In this document: positions 42,773 through 51,835 of the stretch, piece after piece
How the letters are laid out: every line of letters begins with the position of its first letter
Position numbering within the stretch: the first letter of the stretch is position 1
NCBI RefSeq assembly: GCF_019429485.1
Contig: NZ_JAHXZN010000001.1
Span: 682,001 to 746,000 of the forward strand
From: Sphingomonas citri
Lineage (GTDB): Bacteria; Pseudomonadota; Alphaproteobacteria; Sphingomonadales; Sphingomonadaceae
Reading direction: 5' to 3'
DNA length: 64,000 nucleotides
Translations under genes and position numbers: made by a program
Notes under the pieces: model-generated
Databases searched by the model: none
Told to the model about the DNA's origin: nothing
Seen by the model: the letters and a program-made list of their open reading frames with translations, nothing else

Positions 42773-42947
42773 GGGGTCGGCGGGTTCTGCCCGGTACGAG
42801 CTAATAAATATCCCTGAGGCTATTCATCTTCCATGGGGGTTGTCCCTGCCCGGATCCTGGTCCGACGTACATGATCCCCACCTGACGTACTGGGCGTCAG
42901 TGGATACATCGGCCAACGGCCATGGCGGTCCCGCCACCCCGCCTTTT
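42773..42947 (+). ncRNA. ssrS: 6S RNA
   Basis: The 186-base gap between zapA and fau has no protein-like frame but holds the features expected of 6S RNA, which sequesters sigma70-RNA polymerase in stationary phase: the terminal GC-rich stem (ggtcggcggg near 42776-42784 with cccgcc near 42930-42935 or ccccgcc at 42937-42943), a lower-GC interior (ctaataaatatccctgag) for the open bubble, and a T tract after the 3' stem (ttttcctt). The zapA-ssrS-fau order is conserved across proteobacteria. The ends are approximate; the secondary structure was judged by eye only. Confidence 0.75.
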
Positions 42948-42955
42948 CCTTCGAC

Positions 42956-43507
42956 ATGACCGACAAGCGCGCGCTCCGCGCCGCCGCGCGGGCGGCCCGC
43001 GACTCGTTCGTCGCCGCGGGGGTGCCAGCGCTGGCCTGCCCGCGCGAGTTCATCGCGTTGCTCGCGACCGGCCTGGTGGTGGCGAGCTACGCGCCGATCG
43101 GCAGCGAGGCCGATCCCGCCGCACTGGAGGCGGCGGCCCGCGCGGCGGGTTGCCGGCTCGCGCTGCCGCACGTGGTCGATCGCGCGACGCCGATCCGCTT
43201 CCTCGCCTGGGACGCTGACCACAAGCTCGCTGACGGACCGTTCGGGCTGCGTCAGCCCGATGGTGCGCACGCCGAGGTGGTGCCCGACCTGGTGCTCACG
43301 CCGTTGGTCGCGTTCGACGCCGCACTGAATCGCATCGGCCAGGGCGCGGGCCACTACGATCGCGCCTTCGCCGCCTATCCCGCGGCGCTCCGCATCGGTA
43401 TCGCCTGGAGCGTGCAGCAGCTCGACTCGATCACCCCCGACCCGTGGGACGCCCCGCTCGACGCGATCGTGACCGAGCGCGGCTGGATCGCGGGGGCGGC
43501 GCGATGA
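42956..43507 (+). CDS. fau: 5-formyltetrahydrofolate cyclo-ligase
   Basis: This enzyme converts 5-formyl-THF to 5,10-methenyl-THF using ATP, recovering stored folate. The 183-residue protein has MTDKRALRAAARAARDSF at the N-terminus, then PIGSEADPAALEAAA and the signature TPLVAFDAALNRIGQGAGHYDRAFA (Gly-rich loop with Asp/Arg for nucleotide and metal), and VVPDLVLTPL. It follows 6S RNA, as in many proteobacteria (ygfA). Its stop overlaps the next start by four bases. Confidence 0.95.
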   Translation: MTDKRALRAAARAARDSFVAAGVPALACPREFIALLATGLVVASYAPIGSEADPAALEAAARAAGCRLALPHVVDRATPIRFLAWDADHKLADGPFGLRQPDGAHAEVVPDLVLTPLVAFDAALNRIGQGAGHYDRAFAAYPAALRIGIAWSVQQLDSITPDPWDAPLDAIVTERGWIAGAAR

Positions 43508-43710
43508 CGCCGTCGTGGCGCAAGCCGGTGGGGATGCTCGCGATCCTGCTGCTGATCGCTATGTGGTGCGTGGCGATCGCGTCGCTCTCCGGCGTCATCG
43601 GGCGCTGGCCCGCGCTGCTGCAGCTCGGCTTCTACCTGGTCACGGGCATCGTCTGGATCGCGCCGCTCAAGCCGCTGCTGCGCTGGATGGAGACCGGGCG
43701 CTGGCGGTGA
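43504..43710 (+). CDS. DUF2842 small membrane protein
   Basis: A 68-residue inner-membrane protein with two helices (VGMLAILLLIAMWCVAIASLSGVIG and LLQLGFYLVTGIVWIAPLKPLLRWM), with the ending KPLLRWMETGRWR typical of DUF2842. The function is unknown. The start (ATG 43504) overlaps the fau stop by four bases (ATGA), so it belongs to the zapA-fau transcription unit. A 96-bp repeat follows. Confidence 0.88.
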   Translation: MTPSWRKPVGMLAILLLIAMWCVAIASLSGVIGRWPALLQLGFYLVTGIVWIAPLKPLLRWMETGRWR

Positions 43711-43743
43711 GGCCAAATTTCCGCCGGCACGGTTCACTTCTGC

Positions 43744-43839
43744 CGTCATGCTGAACTCGTTTCAGGATCCACTGGCCCGCAAGCGCCGCACGCTTCAAGT
43801 ATGCGGCAAGGTGGCTCCTGAAAGGAGTTCAGGATGACG
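43744..43839. repeat. 96-bp hairpin repeat, family A copy 3
   Basis: It starts cgtcatgctgaactcg and ends gttcaggatgacg. Same length and arms as copies at 8985 and 50364, with a few substitutions in the right arm (ctcctgaaaggagttcagg). It lies 33 bases downstream of the DUF2842 gene and 100 bases before the tRNA-Asp genes. Confidence 0.88.
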
Positions 43840-43945
43840 TGAGGCGAGTGGCGGATGCGCGCGCGCCGAGCGCCGATCGCGCGCTCGGATACCGACGACA
43901 TGCTATGATGGTACGCGACACATCGACGATGGCCACCACCGACCG

Positions 43946-44022
<77 letters not shown>

Positions 44023-44097
44023 AACGTGCCGGGCCGGGCCGAGTGGCCCGCCGCGACGTTCGACGGTCATGCTTGGATCTGCGGCCTCCCCGAGGGG

Positions 44098-44174
<77 letters not shown>

Positions 44175-44227
44175 TTGCAGAAGCGTGAGGCGCGCCAACT
44201 AGGCGGCACGCCGAGGGCTGTCAACGG

Positions 44228-45448
44228 CTATTCCGCGTCTTTCTCACCGCGCCGCGCGAGCACGCCGCCGCGCCCCTCGCGGGTGCGAGTCAGCGTGCCG
44301 TGCTCGAACAGGAAGCCCGCGATATCGGGGCGTCCCGCCGCCGACAGGATGGTCTGCACGATGATCAGGATCGGCACCGCCAGCAGCGCGCCCACCGTCC
44401 CCCACACCCAGCCCCAGAACGAGATGGAGATCAGGATCATCACCGGGTTGATGGTGAGCCGGTGCCCGACGATCAGCGGCGTCACCACGTTTGCCTCGAT
44501 CAGATGCGCCCCGTACATGATCGCGGGCGCCGACAGCGCGGTCCACACGTCGGAGAAGGTCATCAGCCCGCCCACCGCGAGCAGCAGCGCCGCCACCACC
44601 GGCCCGAAATAGGGAATGTAGTTGAGCAGCGCGACGATCCCGCCCCACATCAGTGGGAACGGCATGCCGAGCAGGTGGAGTGCGCCCGCGATGATCGCGC
44701 CGAGCGCGACGTTGATGACGGTGATCGTGCCCAGGTAGGAGGACACGTCGTCGACCATCTCCTGCAGCACGCGCGCGGTCGCCATCGCGCCGCCGAAGCT
44801 CGCGCGCTCGGTGATCATCCGCTCGCGCGTGCGGGTCCAGCCCGAGAGGAAGAAGAAGGCGACCAGGATGGCGTAGAACACCTGGATGATCACCGCTGGC
44901 GCCGAGGTGGCGGCGAGCTCGACGATCGAGCTGGGCGGCGCCACCGCCGCGGTGGGCGACGGGCGCACCGGCGTGCTGGCGATCTGGCGCAGCGTGCGGT
45001 TGGCGTATTTCTCGAGGCTCGAGTAGAGATCGAGCAGCGGCGCGAGATTGTCCTGGATTCGCCCGATCCGCGACGGCAGCAACCGGAAGAACTCGGTCGC
45101 GGGCACGACGATGGCGGCGAGCGCGACGTTGGCGATCAGCAGGAACAACAGCACGCAGACCAGCGCCGCCACCGCCGACGGCAGCCGCCGCCGCTCCAGC
45201 CACTCGAGCAGCGGGATCAGCGCGAGTGCGACCACCAGCGCGACAGCGGTGGGCATGAAGAACTCGGCACCCGATTTCAGCGCGAACGGCAGGCCGAGCA
45301 TCAGCCCGATCCCCGAGGTGAGCGTCAGCGCGGCGAGCAGCCGGTCGCGCCGCAACACCACCTGCGGGTCTCCCTCCGCGGACAGAGCGGCGGCGTCGGG
45401 CGGAAGTGTGGCCGGCGTCAGGGCCGGCGGCGGCGGGAGATCGGCCAT
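44228..45448 (-). CDS. AI-2E transporter (PerM) family membrane protein
   Basis: A 406-residue permease of the AI-2E/PerM superfamily with seven to eight membrane helices. N-terminal cytoplasmic tail (~35 residues), two helices (LLAALTLTSGIGLMLGLPFA, FMPTAVALVVALALIPLLEWL), a soluble loop with RIGRIQDNLAPLLDLYSSLEKY, and the conserved later segment TITVINVALGAIIAGALHLLGMPFPLMWGGIVALLNYIPYFGPVV (Asn-Tyr-Ile-Pro-x-x-Gly is the family hallmark). Members export or import varied small molecules or ions; quorum signal export is known for only a few. It is downstream of the tRNA genes on the same strand. Confidence 0.93.
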   Translation of the reverse strand: MADLPPPPALTPATLPPDAAALSAEGDPQVVLRRDRLLAALTLTSGIGLMLGLPFALKSGAEFFMPTAVALVVALALIPLLEWLERRRLPSAVAALVCVLLFLLIANVALAAIVVPATEFFRLLPSRIGRIQDNLAPLLDLYSSLEKYANRTLRQIASTPVRPSPTAAVAPPSSIVELAATSAPAVIIQVFYAILVAFFFLSGWTRTRERMITERASFGGAMATARVLQEMVDDVSSYLGTITVINVALGAIIAGALHLLGMPFPLMWGGIVALLNYIPYFGPVVAALLLAVGGLMTFSDVWTALSAPAIMYGAHLIEANVVTPLIVGHRLTINPVMILISISFWGWVWGTVGALLAVPILIIVQTILSAAGRPDIAGFLFEHGTLTRTREGRGGVLARRGEKDAE

Positions 45449-45494
45449 CGAGAGAACCTAGCGAGAGGAAAGACGGCGTGAAAGCGCGCGGGCG

Positions 45495-46238
45495 TCAGGC
45501 GGCGGCAGCCTGCCAGGGTCCTTCCTCGAGGTAGAGGTAATCGGGGTCGAACTCGCCGACGCGCGCCAGCCCGCTCTCGTCCAGGATCGTCACCGTACCG
45601 CGCACCGCCTCGACCAGCTTCTCCTCGCGAAGCCGCCGCAGCGTGCGGTTGACGTGGACGCTGGTGAGCCCGCACGCCTCGCCGAGATCCTGCTGGATCA
45701 GCGCCAGCTCGAACGTGCCGTTGCCGCCGCGCCCGGTCGCCTTGAGCCGGTGGTAGGTCTCCAGCAGGAAGTGCGCGATCCGCCCCGCGGCGTCGAGCCG
45801 GCCGATGCGGAAGATCCACTCGCGGTGCAGCGCGGCGTCGAGCAGCGTCGAGCGCCACAGGATGCGAGCGAGCTGGGGATGATCGGCGACGATCGAGTCG
45901 ATCGCGGCGTGTGGGACCACCGCGACCCGCGCCTCGGTCAACGTGCCGACGTCGTGGTCGAGCCGGTGCAGCGGATAACCGTGGAGGTCGACGAAATCGC
46001 CGGGCACCTGCAAGGCGACGAGCTGACGGAAGCCGTCGCGCGCGTCCATGTAGCGGCACATCGCGCCCTCGAGCAGCAGCGTGCTGTTGCGCAGTCGGTC
46101 ACCGCGCCGCGTCACGATCGTGCGCGCGGGCAAGGTATCGATGCGATCGACCGCGCGTTCGAGGATATCCTTGTCCGCCTCGCTCATCGCGTCGCGGCCG
46201 CGCCCGCGCAGGAAGTCCCGTGTCACCCGCATTGCCAT
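45495..46238 (-). CDS. Crp/Fnr family transcriptional regulator
   Basis: A 247-residue regulator with an N-terminal cyclic-nucleotide-binding-like beta barrel (RRGDRLRNSTLLLEGAMCRYM, then FVDLHGYPLH) and a C-terminal winged helix-turn-helix (LALIQQDLGEACGLTSVHVNRTLRRLREEKLVE). There is no Cys cluster of FNR type and the cAMP-binding arginine pattern is not evident, so the ligand is unknown. It lies 24 bases downstream of the acyl-CoA ligase gene on the same strand, and may respond to fatty-acid metabolism. Start codons at 46250 (GTG), 46238 or 46232 (ATG) are all possible; I chose 46238. Confidence 0.9.
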   Translation of the reverse strand: MAMRVTRDFLRGRGRDAMSEADKDILERAVDRIDTLPARTIVTRRGDRLRNSTLLLEGAMCRYMDARDGFRQLVALQVPGDFVDLHGYPLHRLDHDVGTLTEARVAVVPHAAIDSIVADHPQLARILWRSTLLDAALHREWIFRIGRLDAAGRIAHFLLETYHRLKATGRGGNGTFELALIQQDLGEACGLTSVHVNRTLRRLREEKLVEAVRGTVTILDESGLARVGEFDPDYLYLEEGPWQAAAA

Positions 46239-46262
46239 TCCCCGCTCCACAGCGGAACAGCC

Positions 46263-47999
46263 CTACGCCGCGAAACGTTCCCGGAACAAGCCCTTGAGCT
46301 CGCGCTTGAGGATCTTGCCGTTGGCGTTGCGCGGCAGCGGCTCGGCGGTGAAGCGGATCGCCGCGGGCACCTTGAAGGCGGCGAGCCGCTCGCGCACCCA
46401 GCACTGCAATTCGGTTTCCCCGGCGGCGGCGCCCGGGATGAGCCGCACCACCGCGACCGGCTCCTCGCCGAGCACGCGATGCGGCGTGCCGATCACCGCG
46501 CATTCGCTCACCGCCGGATGCGCCTGGAGTACGTTCTCGACCTCGATCGAGTAGATATTCTCGCCGCCGCGGATCACCACGTCCTTGGCGCGGTCGAGGA
46601 TGTAGAGGAACCCTTCCGCGTCGAGCCGGCCGACATCACCGGTGCGGACCCACCCCTCGACGAAGGTCTCGGCGGTCGCCTCGGGGCGGTTCCAATAGCC
46701 CGCCACCACCATCGGACCGCGCGCGCGGACCTCCCCTGCCGTGCCGACGGGAAGCGAGACCCCTTCGTCGTCGGTGATGATCACGTCGGCCACCGCCACC
46801 GGCAGGCCGGCGCTCTCCGGCCGCGCGAGATAATCCTCCGCAGCCAGCGAGGTCACCGTCGCCATCGTCTCGGTCATGCCCCAGCCGTTCTGCGGCCATA
46901 CGCCGAACTCGGCGCGGAGCCGCTTCGCCAGTTCGGGCGCCGCCGGCGCGCCCCCGTACGCGATCGACTCGAGGCTGGAGAGATCGAAGCGCGCACGTTC
47001 GGGGTGGTCGAGCAACTGCCACGCGATGGTCGGCACGCCGCCGGTGACCGCGACCCGCTCGCGCTCGATCAGCTCCATCGCGCCTACCGCGTCCCAGCGG
47101 CGCATGAAGATCGAGGTCGAGCCGCTCGCTACCGCGCCCATCAGCGCCGCCGAGCAGGCGGTGACGTGGAACAGCGGGATCACCGTCAGCAACACGCGCG
47201 GCGTCGACGGCGGGGGCGCCTCGCCGCGGCGCAGCGCGTTTCGCGCCGCGGCATAAGCGCTGCTCATGATGTTGGTGGTGAGATTGCGATGCGTGCCGAG
47301 CGCCCCCTTGGGCCGGCCGGTGGTGCCGCTGGTGTAGAAGATCACCGCTGGATCGTCCGGCGCGAGCGCGACGGGGGGCAGCGGTCGCTCGGGCAGCGAT
47401 CCCCATTGCGCAGGCGGGCCGATCAGCGCTTCCAGCGCGGTGGCCGGGCGTCCCAGCGTACCTGTGGCGCGAGTCACCAGCACATCGCCTAGGTGGCGCA
47501 ACAGCCCGTACAGCGGGATCAGCCGCTCGTGCCGCTCGGCGTCGACGATCAGCATGCGTGCCCCCGAGTCGTCGAGCGCGTAGCGCATCTCCTCGCCGCT
47601 CCACCAGGCATTGAGCGGCACGGCGACCGCACCGAGCGCGGTGATGGCGAACAGCGCCACGGGGTAATCGGGCAGGTTGCGCATCGCGATCGCCACCCGG
47701 TCACCCGCGCGCACGCCCCGCGACACCAGCTCGGCGGCGAGCGCCGCCACCGCCCGCGCGTGTGCGGCGTAGCTGACCCGCTCGTCCTCATGGATCGTCA
47801 TCAGCCGCTCGCCGTGACCACGGCTCGCCTCCAGCAGGGCACGCAGCGTCGGCGGCGCGTGCTTCCAGGTGCGCGTCGGCACCCCGCGGATCGTCACCGT
47901 CTCCATCTCGAAGGCACTGCCCGGCGCGGTGAGCAGCGCGCGCACCTCATCGTGCGACCGCGCCGGCCAGCCGGCACCCTGCCCGTCCTCCATCGCCAT
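46263..47999 (-). CDS. AMP-binding acyl-CoA synthetase / ligase
   Basis: A 578-residue ANL superfamily enzyme. Motifs: the P-loop FYTSGTTGRPKGALGTHRN, NGWGMTETMATV (A5), VRTGDVGRLDAEGFLYILDRAKDVVIRGGENIYSIEVENVL (A7-A8 hinge with the Asp and Arg), and the C-terminal catalytic Lys in PRNANGKILKREL. It activates a carboxylic acid as acyl-AMP and then acyl-CoA. The likely substrate is a medium to long or cyclic acid used by the divergent beta-oxidation genes. I chose ATG 47999, preceded by agagagg; other Mets are close by. Confidence 0.92.
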   Translation of the reverse strand: MAMEDGQGAGWPARSHDEVRALLTAPGSAFEMETVTIRGVPTRTWKHAPPTLRALLEASRGHGERLMTIHEDERVSYAAHARAVAALAAELVSRGVRAGDRVAIAMRNLPDYPVALFAITALGAVAVPLNAWWSGEEMRYALDDSGARMLIVDAERHERLIPLYGLLRHLGDVLVTRATGTLGRPATALEALIGPPAQWGSLPERPLPPVALAPDDPAVIFYTSGTTGRPKGALGTHRNLTTNIMSSAYAAARNALRRGEAPPPSTPRVLLTVIPLFHVTACSAALMGAVASGSTSIFMRRWDAVGAMELIERERVAVTGGVPTIAWQLLDHPERARFDLSSLESIAYGGAPAAPELAKRLRAEFGVWPQNGWGMTETMATVTSLAAEDYLARPESAGLPVAVADVIITDDEGVSLPVGTAGEVRARGPMVVAGYWNRPEATAETFVEGWVRTGDVGRLDAEGFLYILDRAKDVVIRGGENIYSIEVENVLQAHPAVSECAVIGTPHRVLGEEPVAVVRLIPGAAAGETELQCWVRERLAAFKVPAAIRFTAEPLPRNANGKILKRELKGLFRERFAA

Positions 48000-48261
48000 T
48001 GCCGCCTCTCTTCGCTCGAACATCGGGTTCGTTGTGGGGCGAGACTAGAGTTGATTTTCGGCCTGCTCAAGGCGATACAGCGTCCGAAGGTTAGAAGGTG
48101 AGGTATGGCCACGAAGGCAATAACACGCCGATGCGCCGGACGTTTGACGCAACTCGACCGACGTGTCCGGTACTGCGGTGCGAGGCACCGCCACGACCGA
48201 CCGCGCCTTCACTGACCCATTCCGACCAGCGCAACACCGCCGCCGCAGGAGCAACGCCCGC

Positions 48262-50280
48262 ATGACCGCCTCTTCCCCGATCCGCACCGAGCGCCACGGC
48301 GACGTGCTCGTCATCGTCTCCGACAACCCGCCGGTGAACGCGCTCGGCGCCGCGGTGCGGATCGGGCTGGAGGCCGCGATCAAGGAGGGCGCCGCGGACC
48401 AGTCGATCGCGGCGATGGTGATCCGCTGCGACGGCCGCACCTTCTTCGCGGGCGCGGACATCACCGAGTTCGGCAAGCCGCCGGTCGAGCCGTTGCTGCC
48501 GGTGCTGGTCGACATGATCGAGGCGTGCGGCAAGCCGGTGGTCGCCGCGATCCACGGCACCGCGCTGGGCGGCGGCTGCGAGGTGGCGCTCGGCTGCCAC
48601 TATCGCGTCGCGGTGCCCTCCGCGAAGATCGGTACGCCCGAGGTGAAGCTCGGCCTGCTGCCGGGCGCGGGCGGGACGCAGCGGTTGCCGCGGCTCGCCG
48701 GGGTGCGGCTCGCGCTCGAGATGACCGCCAAGGGCGAGCCGATCTCGGCGCGGCGCGCGCAGGAGGCGGGGCTGATCGACCGGATCGTCGGCGAGGACAG
48801 TCTCGTCGCCGACGCGCTCGCCTTCGCCGACGAGGTCAAGGCGAAGCGACCGATCCCGCGCGCCGCCGAGAAGACCGTCGCGGCCGATCCGGAGGCGGTT
48901 GCCGCGTTCACGAAGGAGAACGCCCGCCGCTTCCGCGGCTTCGACGCGCCCGCCGCCAACATCGACTGCGTCGTCAAGGCGACCGAGCTGCCCTTCGCGG
49001 AGGGGCTCGCCTATGAGCGGCAGGCGTTCATGCGGCTGATGACCGGCACGCAATCGGCGGCGCAGCGCCACATCTTCTTCGCCGAGCGCCAGGCCGCCAG
49101 GATCGACGACGTCCCCACCGACACCGCGCTGCGCCCGATCGCACGGGTCGGCGTGATCGGCGCCGGCACGATGGGCGGCGGGATCGCGATGAACTTCCTC
49201 TCCGCGGGCATCCCCGTGACGATCGTCGAGATGGCGCAGGAGGCACTCGACCGCGGCATCGGCGTCATCCGCAGGAACTACGAGGCGACCGCTGCCAAGG
49301 GGCGGATGAAGCCCGAACAGGTCGAGGCGGCGATGGCGGCGCTGACGCCGACGCTCGACTTCGACTCGCTCGCCGACTGCGACCTCGTCATCGAGGCGGT
49401 GTACGAGAATATGGAGGTGAAGCAGGAGATCTTCGCCCGGCTCGACGGCATCGCCAAGCCGGGCGCGATCCTCGCCTCCAACACCTCCTATCTCGACATC
49501 GACGCGATCGCCGCCTGCACGAAGCGGCCGCAGGATGTGCTGGGCATGCACTTCTTCTCGCCCGCCAATGTGATGAAGCTGCTGGAGGTGGTGCGCGGTG
49601 CGGAGACCGCGTCCGACGTGCTCGCGACGGTGATGGCGCTGGCCAAGCGGATCCGGAAGGTCGCGGTGGTGGCGGGCGTCACCTACGGCTTCATCGGCAA
49701 CCGCATGCTGATGCCGCGCCAGGTCGAGGCCAACAAGCTGCTGCTCGAAGGCGCCACGCCCGAGCAGATCGATCGAGTCCACACCGCGTTCGGCATGCCC
49801 ATGGGGCCGTTCCAGATGGCCGATCTCGCAGGCGTCGACATCGGCTGGCACCGCGACCCGAGCCGCATCGAGAACGTCCGCGACGCGCTCGCCGCCGAGG
49901 GCCGCTGGGGCCAGAAGAAGCAGGCTGGCTTCTACGACTATGACGAGAAGCGCAATCCGAGCCCCTCGCCCCGCGTCGCCGAGATCATCCAGGAGTGGCG
50001 CGAGAAGACCGGCACGCCGCAGCATGAGGTGACCGACGAGGAGATCGTCGAGCGCACGCTCTACCCGATGGTCAACGAGGGCGCGCTGATCCTGGAGGAA
50101 GGCAAGGCGCAGCGCGCGTCCGACGTCGATGTGGTGTGGATCTACGGCTACGGCTGGCCGGTCTACCGCGGCGGCCCGATGTTCTGGGCGAAGACCGAGG
50201 GCTATGACAAAGTCGTCGCCGGGCTGGAGAAGCATGGCTTCACGGTGGCGAAGAGCCTGCGCGCGGGCACGATCAAGTGA
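48262..50280 (+). CDS. FadJ/FadB-type enoyl-CoA hydratase / 3-hydroxyacyl-CoA dehydrogenase
   Basis: A 672-residue trifunctional-type alpha subunit. The N-terminal crotonase domain has the oxyanion pattern [15 protein letters not shown] and [17 protein letters not shown], and the catalytic-Glu region [22 protein letters not shown]. The C-terminal 3-hydroxyacyl-CoA dehydrogenase begins at [24 protein letters not shown] (GxGxMGxG Rossmann) and contains [36 protein letters not shown] and the catalytic [15 protein letters not shown]. It carries out two steps of beta-oxidation. No thiolase gene follows. I chose ATG 48262. It is divergent from the acyl-CoA ligase gene. Confidence 0.94.
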   Translation: MTASSPIRTERHGDVLVIVSDNPPVNALGAAVRIGLEAAIKEGAADQSIAAMVIRCDGRTFFAGADITEFGKPPVEPLLPVLVDMIEACGKPVVAAIHGTALGGGCEVALGCHYRVAVPSAKIGTPEVKLGLLPGAGGTQRLPRLAGVRLALEMTAKGEPISARRAQEAGLIDRIVGEDSLVADALAFADEVKAKRPIPRAAEKTVAADPEAVAAFTKENARRFRGFDAPAANIDCVVKATELPFAEGLAYERQAFMRLMTGTQSAAQRHIFFAERQAARIDDVPTDTALRPIARVGVIGAGTMGGGIAMNFLSAGIPVTIVEMAQEALDRGIGVIRRNYEATAAKGRMKPEQVEAAMAALTPTLDFDSLADCDLVIEAVYENMEVKQEIFARLDGIAKPGAILASNTSYLDIDAIAACTKRPQDVLGMHFFSPANVMKLLEVVRGAETASDVLATVMALAKRIRKVAVVAGVTYGFIGNRMLMPRQVEANKLLLEGATPEQIDRVHTAFGMPMGPFQMADLAGVDIGWHRDPSRIENVRDALAAEGRWGQKKQAGFYDYDEKRNPSPSPRVAEIIQEWREKTGTPQHEVTDEEIVERTLYPMVNEGALILEEGKAQRASDVDVVWIYGYGWPVYRGGPMFWAKTEGYDKVVAGLEKHGFTVAKSLRAGTIK

Positions 50281-50363
50281 GGGTGGCGGCCGGGCATCGG
50301 CGAGGCGGAAGGCGGCGGCAGCACGAGACCAACAGCGGTGACCCGCGCGTCCCAACCCCTTTC

Positions 50364-50459
50364 CGTCATCCTGAACTCGATCCAGGATCCACCGTCCCGC
50401 ACACGCCGCCGCACCTGAGTAGGCGGCACCGTGGATCCCGAAACAAGTTCGGGATGACG
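50364..50459. repeat. 96-bp hairpin repeat, family A copy 4
   Basis: It starts cgtcatcctgaactcga and ends gttcgggatgacg. Same length and arm structure as the others; the centre (caccgtcccgcacacgccgcc) resembles the centre of copy 1 only in composition. It sits between the FadJ-type gene and the first acyl-CoA dehydrogenase gene, inside what looks like one functional gene set. Confidence 0.88.
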
Positions 50460-50548
50460 CCGGTGGGCGGACGAGGCGGAGCAAGCGGCTCTAACTGCAC
50501 CACCGCCGCCCCCGCCGCCCACCTCATCTCTCCCGCGAGGACCCAGCG

Positions 50549-51736
50549 ATGACCGACCTCGACACCTTCCGCAGCGAGACCCGCGCGTGGCTCGCCGCGA
50601 ACTGCCCGCCCGAGATGCGCGAACCGGTGCGCGCCGACACCGACATCTGCTGGGGCGGCCGACGCTACGATCCCGCCGCCAACCCGCCGCAGGCGCGCTG
50701 GCTCAAGGCGATGGCCGAGCGCGGCTGGACCGTTCCCGACTGGCCGAAGGAATATGGCGGCGGCGGGCTCTCTCCCGCCGAGACCAAGGTGCTGCGCGAG
50801 GAGATGGCCGCGATTAGCGCGCGCAACCCCCTCAACTCGTTCGGCATCTCGATGCTCGGCCCGGCGTTGCTGAAATACGGCACCGAGGCGCAGAAGTTGG
50901 AGCATCTGCCGAAGATCGCGCGCGGCGGAATCCGCTGGTGTCAGGGCTATTCCGAACCAAACGCCGGCTCAGACTTGGCCGGGCTCGCCGCCAGCGCCGA
51001 GGACGCGGGCGACCATTATGTCGTCAACGGCCAGAAGGTGTGGACCAGCTATGCCGACAAGGCCGACTGGATTTTCTGCCTGGTGCGCACCAGCAAGGAA
51101 TCGAAGCAGGGCGGCATCAGCTTCGTGCTGTTCGACATGGACTCGCCCGGCGTCTCGACCAAGCCGATCCTGCTGATCAGCGGTTACTCACCCTTCTGCG
51201 AGACCTTCATGGACGGCGTGAAGGTGCCCAAGGCCAATCGCGTCCACGACGAGAACAAGGGCTGGGACGTCGCCAAATATCTCCTCGGGCACGAGCGCGA
51301 GATGATCAGCGGCATGGGGCTCGCGAGCGGCGGGCGCAACCCGCTGGTGGAGGGCGCGATCGCGACGGTCGGGCTCGATCACGACGGCCGCCTCGCCGAC
51401 CCGCTGCTGCGCGCGCAGATCGCCTCGTTCGAGGTCCGCGCCAAGGCGTTCGCGGCAATGTCCGAGCGCTTCATCGACGAGCTCAAGGCCGGGCGCGCGC
51501 ATCCCGCGCAGCCGAGCATGATGAAGTATGTCGGCACCGAGCTGAACAAGGCACGCCACGAGCTGATGATGGCGGCCGGCGGCTCGGACGCCCTCGAATG
51601 GGAGAGCGAGCGCTCGCGCGGCGGTGCGGGCGCGCGCGCCTGGCTGCGCACCAAGGCCAACTCGATCGAGGGTGGGACGAGCGAGATCCAGCTCAACATC
51701 GTCGCCAAGCGGATCCTCGAGCTGCCGGGGGCCTAG
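50549..51736 (+). CDS. acyl-CoA dehydrogenase (catalytic-type subunit)
   Basis: A 395-residue flavoprotein. It contains the FAD/substrate segments QGYSEPNAGSDLAGLAASAEDAGDHYVVNGQKVWTS and the C-terminal IEGGTSEIQLNIVAKRILELPG. The Glu of IEGGTSEIQ matches the base position of MCAD-type enzymes (IYEGT). The substrate cannot be stated. The N-terminal WLAANCPPEMREPV is typical of the group used in side-chain or cyclic acid degradation. The partner gene starts 99 bases downstream with a repeat between. The ATG at 50549 fits the family start. Confidence 0.93.
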   Translation: MTDLDTFRSETRAWLAANCPPEMREPVRADTDICWGGRRYDPAANPPQARWLKAMAERGWTVPDWPKEYGGGGLSPAETKVLREEMAAISARNPLNSFGISMLGPALLKYGTEAQKLEHLPKIARGGIRWCQGYSEPNAGSDLAGLAASAEDAGDHYVVNGQKVWTSYADKADWIFCLVRTSKESKQGGISFVLFDMDSPGVSTKPILLISGYSPFCETFMDGVKVPKANRVHDENKGWDVAKYLLGHEREMISGMGLASGGRNPLVEGAIATVGLDHDGRLADPLLRAQIASFEVRAKAFAAMSERFIDELKAGRAHPAQPSMMKYVGTELNKARHELMMAAGGSDALEWESERSRGGAGARAWLRTKANSIEGGTSEIQLNIVAKRILELPGA

Positions 51737-51744
51737 ATCGAGAC

Positions 51745-51824
51745 CGTGCTCCTGCGCACGCAGGAGCCCAGGGCCACAAAGCGGCGCACCCGGAACCCTG
51801 GGTTCCGGCGTCCGCCGGAACACG
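51745..51824. repeat. 80-bp hairpin repeat, family B copy 2
   Basis: It starts cgtgctcctgcgcacgcagg and ends cgtccgccggaacacg. The two halves are complementary over most of their length (gagcccaggg with ccctgggttc). It lies in the 99-base gap between the two acyl-CoA dehydrogenase genes and ends 11 bases before the start codon of the second. Confidence 0.88.
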
Positions 51825-51835
51825 GGAATGCCACC

